A stretch of 9,596 nt of DNA from Gemmatimonadota bacterium (GTDB lineage Bacteria > Latescibacterota > UBA2968 > UBA8231), in the NCBI GenBank assembly GCA_026706165.1, contig JAPOZF010000137.1, positions 1 to 9,596 of the forward strand, given 5' to 3'. A model generated the notes under the pieces. That model had not been told where the DNA came from. It was given only the letters and a program-made list of their open reading frames with translations, and ran no database searches. The translations under genes were made by a program, and so were the position numbers. This document shows positions 7,748 to 9,596 of this stretch, one piece after another. Position 1 is the first letter of the stretch. Every line of letters starts with the position of its first letter.

Positions 7748-8043
7748 CTCCGGGGGCTCCGCGGGCACCCGACCGGGGGCCGGCCTGCCAGCAGGTTTTC
7801 CGGATGCCGGTTCATGTATTTCGTCAGGGCGATTGGGGAAGCGCCGATGGTATCGTGGATCCTGAATGCCGCCGCCTGAATCCACACCGCACCGCGGGCG
7901 GACACACGCGGGCGGGACCACAGGCGCCGGGCCCTGCAGGTCGCCCCGGAGGCGTTGCGGGCAGGGAAATCTTGCGGGAGTATTTCGCGACCGCCGGATG
8001 AGCCGTTCATCCGCACCAACCAGCCATGAGGGAGGAGACCGGA
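7748..8043. promoter_or_regulatory. Divergent intergenic region between the DUF5686-type and ABM-domain genes
   Basis: This 296-bp region holds the start signals of two divergent genes and no coding sequence I can support. Near the minus-strand gene there is GGAG 9 nt before its ATG at 7747. Near the plus-strand gene there is a strong GGAGGAG (8031-8037). Two short motifs occur on each side: CCGGATG-GCCGTTCAT-like blocks at 7800-7815 and 7994-8010, and GTATTTCG at 7816-7823 and 7980-7987. An imperfect dyad GAAAT...ATTTC spans 7966-7986. No convincing -10/-35 pair was found for either direction. Confidence 0.4.
7995..8013. promoter_or_regulatory. Perfect 7-bp inverted repeat ahead of the ABM-domain gene
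   Basis: CGGATGA and TCATCCG form a perfect 7-bp stem around the 5-nt loop GCCGT. It ends about 30 nt before the ABM gene's ATG and just ahead of the GGAGGAG ribosome binding site. It could be an operator or a leader hairpin. It lacks a T-run, so it is not a terminator. Confidence 0.35.
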
Positions 8044-8382
8044 ATGTATTCGATTTTCGTCACCATCGACGTCAAACCGGAACATGTCGAGGAGTTCACG
8101 CAGGCCAGCTTCGGAGACGCCCGGGGCTCGGTCCGGGACGAGCCCGGCTGCTTCCGTTTCGACATCAACCAGGACCGGGAGATCCCCGGCCGCTTCTACC
8201 TCTACGAAGTCTACCGCGACGAGGAGGCGTTCCAGGCCCACCTCGAAGCGCCCCACTTCAAGGAGTGGATCGGCATCGTCAAGCCGATGTTCGCCCGCGA
8301 CCTCGAGTCGGTGTCGATGAACACCGTGTTCCCCTCCGATTCGGGGTGGGAGCAGCAGAAACCCGGACTCGTGAACTGGTAG
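8044..8382 (+). CDS. ABM-domain protein, LsrG/YgiN-like putative monooxygenase or isomerase
   Basis: A 112-residue cytoplasmic protein consisting of one antibiotic biosynthesis monooxygenase (ABM, PF03992 type) ferredoxin-like domain at about 2-93, plus a short tail ending in GLVNW. Seen: an N-terminal beta-strand (YSIFVTIDVKPEHVEEF), EPGCFRFDINQD (33-44), and RFYLYEVYRDEEAFQAHLEA (50-69) followed by HFKEW. The order and wording are close to E. coli LsrG (NLRFDVLQD, RFYIYEAYKDEDAV, HYKT). Known: LsrG is an isomerase acting on phosphorylated AI-2, while YgiN acts on quinols. Domain members work as dimers without cofactors. There are no other lsr genes here, so AI-2 processing is only one option. 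The start at 8044 is set by GGAGGAG 6-7 nt upstream. A longer in-frame start at 8026 would put that site inside the gene. It is a single-gene unit, divergent from the DUF5686-type gene. Confidence 0.88.
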   Translation: MYSIFVTIDVKPEHVEEFTQASFGDARGSVRDEPGCFRFDINQDREIPGRFYLYEVYRDEEAFQAHLEAPHFKEWIGIVKPMFARDLESVSMNTVFPSDSGWEQQKPGLVNW

Positions 8383-8444
8383 CGATCCGCTGTCGTGAGG
8401 TCGCCGCCGCGAAGGCCGCCGAAAGCTCCCTCGGCCAGCCGGGC

Positions 8445-8492
8445 TTCCCGCCGGTTGGAGAATCGCCCCATGCCAACCGGGGGCGGCGGGAA
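8445..8492. repeat. Bulged inverted repeat downstream of the ABM-domain gene
   Basis: TTCCCGCCGGTTGG (8445-8458) pairs completely with CCAACCGG (8473-8480) plus CGGGAA (8487-8492), leaving GGGCGG (8481-8486) as a 6-nt bulge. This makes a 14-bp stem with a 14-nt loop. It starts 62 bp after the ABM stop codon. It could slow or end transcription, or protect an mRNA 3' end, but there is no U-tract for classical intrinsic termination. Confidence 0.4.
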
Positions 8493-8814
8493 ACGGAAAC
8501 GCTCGACAAGACCGCGAAGTTTGACCGGTATGACAGCAGCCCCGTAACGGGATCCGGGCAAAGAACACAGCCGGGAGCGCCCACAGCCCCGACACGGGTC
8601 TCTCGATATCGGTGAATGGCGGCATTGCACTGCGGTCAGGGGCTTCCCGGAGATAACGTTACTTCCGGGGAAACACTCCGGGTCGGGATGGCCTGCGGGC
8701 CTCAGACAAGGTTTCTCCGTTTTGGGAGCATTGCGTAATGCAGCGGAGCTGGGGCGCCGAGACAACCAGTAACCCACGAAAGAACACAAGACCGGCTCCG
8801 GGTACCCGGACAAC

Positions 8815-8881
8815 TGCCCGGGCGTCGGCGGGCCGCCTCAAAGAGGGCCCTCGGCCCCGGCTCCAGGCCCTCGGCCAGGCC
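8815..8881 (-). pseudogene. Relic copy of the 3' end of the adjacent TPP-enzyme gene
   Basis: 8828-8865 matches 8954-8991 inside the TPP gene at 35 of 38 bases. The offset is 126 bp (42 codons), so it lies in the same reading frame on the minus strand, beyond the TAG at 8941-8939. It reads GLAEGLEPGPRALFEAARRR, against LAEALEAE...MEPGPRALFEAARGR in the gene. The three mismatches are all synonymous third-position changes (GCG/GCC, CTG/CTC, TTC/TTT). 8861-8881 also matches 9044-9064 at 18 of 21, so the relic looks like the gene's end with about 57 bp (19 codons) missing in between. Weaker similarity runs on past the gene's stop (8811-8827 against 8936-8953, with one gap), where TAG is replaced by CAG. 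No start codon or ribosome site makes it a gene of its own. Confidence 0.6.
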
Positions 8882-8938
8882 CCGCCGGAGATAGCCCTGC
8901 TGCCGGAACTTCGAGCAGCCCCCTCCGGATTCGGGCGA

Positions 8939-9596
8939 CTACCCGGTCCGCCCGCGGGCCGCCTCGAACAGCGCCCTCGGCCCCGGCTCCATGATCTGCG
9001 GCGGCAGCGCCACAGGCACCTCGATCAGCGCCGGCGCCTCCGCCTCTAGGGCCTCGGCCAGGGCCGGCCCCAGGCATCCGATCTCGTTGACGCGCCGGGC
9101 CTCTACCCCGAAGGCCCTGGCGACGGCGACGAAATCCGGGTTGCCGGCATCGACGGCGTGCCTGCGGCCGAAGCGGTGGTCCTGCTGGGGCCGCAGGGCT
9201 CCGTAGCCGCTGTCGTTGAACAGCAGGACGACCACCGGAAGGCCGGCTTCGGCGGCGACCGCCAGCTCCTGGCAGTTGAACAGGAACCCCGCGTCCCCCG
9301 AGAGGCAGACGACGGGCCGTTCCGGGCAGGCCAGCTTGGCCCCGATGGCCGCGGGCAGGCCGAAGCCGAGGGTGCAGAACCCCCAGGGATAGATGTTGCA
9401 GCGCGGCTCGTAGAGCTCGAGCAGGCGCCGGCACCAGTACGCCGCCACCGTGAGGTCGCTGACCAGAACGGCCCCGCGCGGCAGCCCCTCCTGCAGGGCG
9501 GCGACGAGCTCGACCCCTTCCGTGGCCAGCTCGCGGCAGTCGTCGACGATCCCTTTCCTGAGGGCGGCGACCTCGGCTGTCCGGGAGCAAGGCTCG
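8939..9596 (-). CDS. Thiamine pyrophosphate-dependent enzyme (acetolactate synthase / 2-oxo acid decarboxylase type), C-terminal part only
   Basis: The last 218 residues of a TPP enzyme. The N-terminal part lies beyond the right edge, and the frame is open up to that edge. Seen (numbering from the first complete codon): FCTLGFGLPAAIGAKLACP (73-91), then the cofactor motif GDAGF (100-104) followed 26 residues later by FNDSGYGAL (126-134). This is the GD-x(~25)-N pattern that binds Mg-TPP. ALIEVPVALPP (189-199) is the usual last strand of the TPP_enzyme_C domain. Known: such enzymes join or decarboxylate 2-oxo acids, for example acetolactate synthase, benzoylformate decarboxylase or 5-guanidino-2-oxopentanoate decarboxylase. 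The third motif position is Ala (GDA) where many members have Gly. Without the N-terminal and middle domains the substrate cannot be chosen. The full protein should be about 540-570 residues. Just beyond its stop lies a repeated copy of its own 3' end. Confidence 0.88.
   Translation of the reverse strand, partial: EPCSRTAEVAALRKGIVDDCRELATEGVELVAALQEGLPRGAVLVSDLTVAAYWCRRLLELYEPRCNIYPWGFCTLGFGLPAAIGAKLACPERPVVCLSGDAGFLFNCQELAVAAEAGLPVVVLLFNDSGYGALRPQQDHRFGRRHAVDAGNPDFVAVARAFGVEARRVNEIGCLGPALAEALEAEAPALIEVPVALPPQIMEPGPRALFEAARGRTG

Larger units (their letters stand above)
8383..8938. other. 556-bp non-coding region between the ABM-domain and TPP-enzyme genes (convergent)
   Basis: I find no supportable gene here. 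It holds a long bulged hairpin at 8445-8492 and a second imperfect dyad at 8644-8672 (TTCCCGGA / TCCGGGGAA with one bulged G, whose 12-nt loop contains the palindrome TAACGTTA). The 10-mer AAAGAACACA occurs twice, at 8560-8569 and 8779-8788. A relic of the neighbouring TPP gene's 3' end lies at 8815-8881. None of the dyads is followed by a T-run in either direction. Open frames crossing the region are antisense extensions with no domain-like content. Confidence 0.5.

Noticed and set aside
7784..7799. CCTGCCAGCAGG followed by TTTT, terminator-like on the plus strand
   Set aside because: The perfect dyad leaves only a 2-nt loop, and no plus-strand gene ends upstream of it.
7744..8625. Minus-strand open frame (293 codons) crossing the ABM gene and both flanking gaps
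   Set aside because: It is antisense to a clear ABM-domain gene. It has no coherent motifs and no ribosome binding site.
8838..9590. Minus-strand open frame (250 codons) overlapping the TPP gene
   Set aside because: Arg/Gly/Ala-rich off-frame reading. The GDAGF...FNDSGYG motifs are in the other frame.

Overview
The window is GC-rich bacterial DNA (roughly two thirds G+C by eye) with densely packed genes, little non-coding sequence, and no rRNA, tRNA, CRISPR array or insertion sequence that I can recognise. The outer-membrane DUF5686-type protein points to a Gram-negative bacterium, probably of the Bacteroidota/FCB side or a related uncultured phylum. An FCB-type genome would also fit a phytanoyl-CoA dioxygenase-family oxygenase next to a GH4 glycosidase. 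This placement is inference and weak below the level of 'Gram-negative'.

Layout: (1) 1-389, plus strand: 3' end of a group II PLP-dependent (aromatic amino acid-type) decarboxylase, cut by the left edge. (2) 462-5112, minus strand: a gene cluster read right to left. It comprises a GH4 MelA-like alpha-galactosidase, a 629-residue protein of unrecognised family that looks like an alpha/alpha-toroid carbohydrate-active enzyme, a 118-residue hypothetical protein, and a phytanoyl-CoA dioxygenase (PhyH)-family oxygenase. The last two genes share an ATGA stop/start overlap. (3) 5249-7747, minus strand: an exported outer-membrane protein with a carboxypeptidase-regulatory-like N-terminal domain followed by a DUF5686-like beta-barrel. 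(4) 8044-8382, plus strand: a small ABM-domain protein resembling LsrG/YgiN monooxygenase-like proteins, divergent from the DUF5686 gene. (5) 8939-9596, minus strand: the C-terminal TPP-binding domain of an acetolactate synthase/2-oxo acid decarboxylase-type enzyme, cut by the right edge.

How they may work together: the GH4 enzyme and the 629-residue protein both lack an obvious signal peptide. They are separated by 46 bp, so they plausibly act together in the cytoplasm on an imported oligosaccharide or glycoside. The 118-aa protein and the PhyH oxygenase are translationally coupled. They lie about 200 bp downstream and may have their own promoter. No transporter or regulator gene lies in the window, so the substrate cannot be read from context. 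The flanking PLP, DUF5686, ABM and TPP genes show no obvious link to this cluster.

The most unusual structural signal is at 8815-8881. Just past the stop codon of the TPP gene, and in the same reading frame, lies a second, shortened copy of that gene's 3' end. Within its best-conserved block the only differences are synonymous third-position changes.
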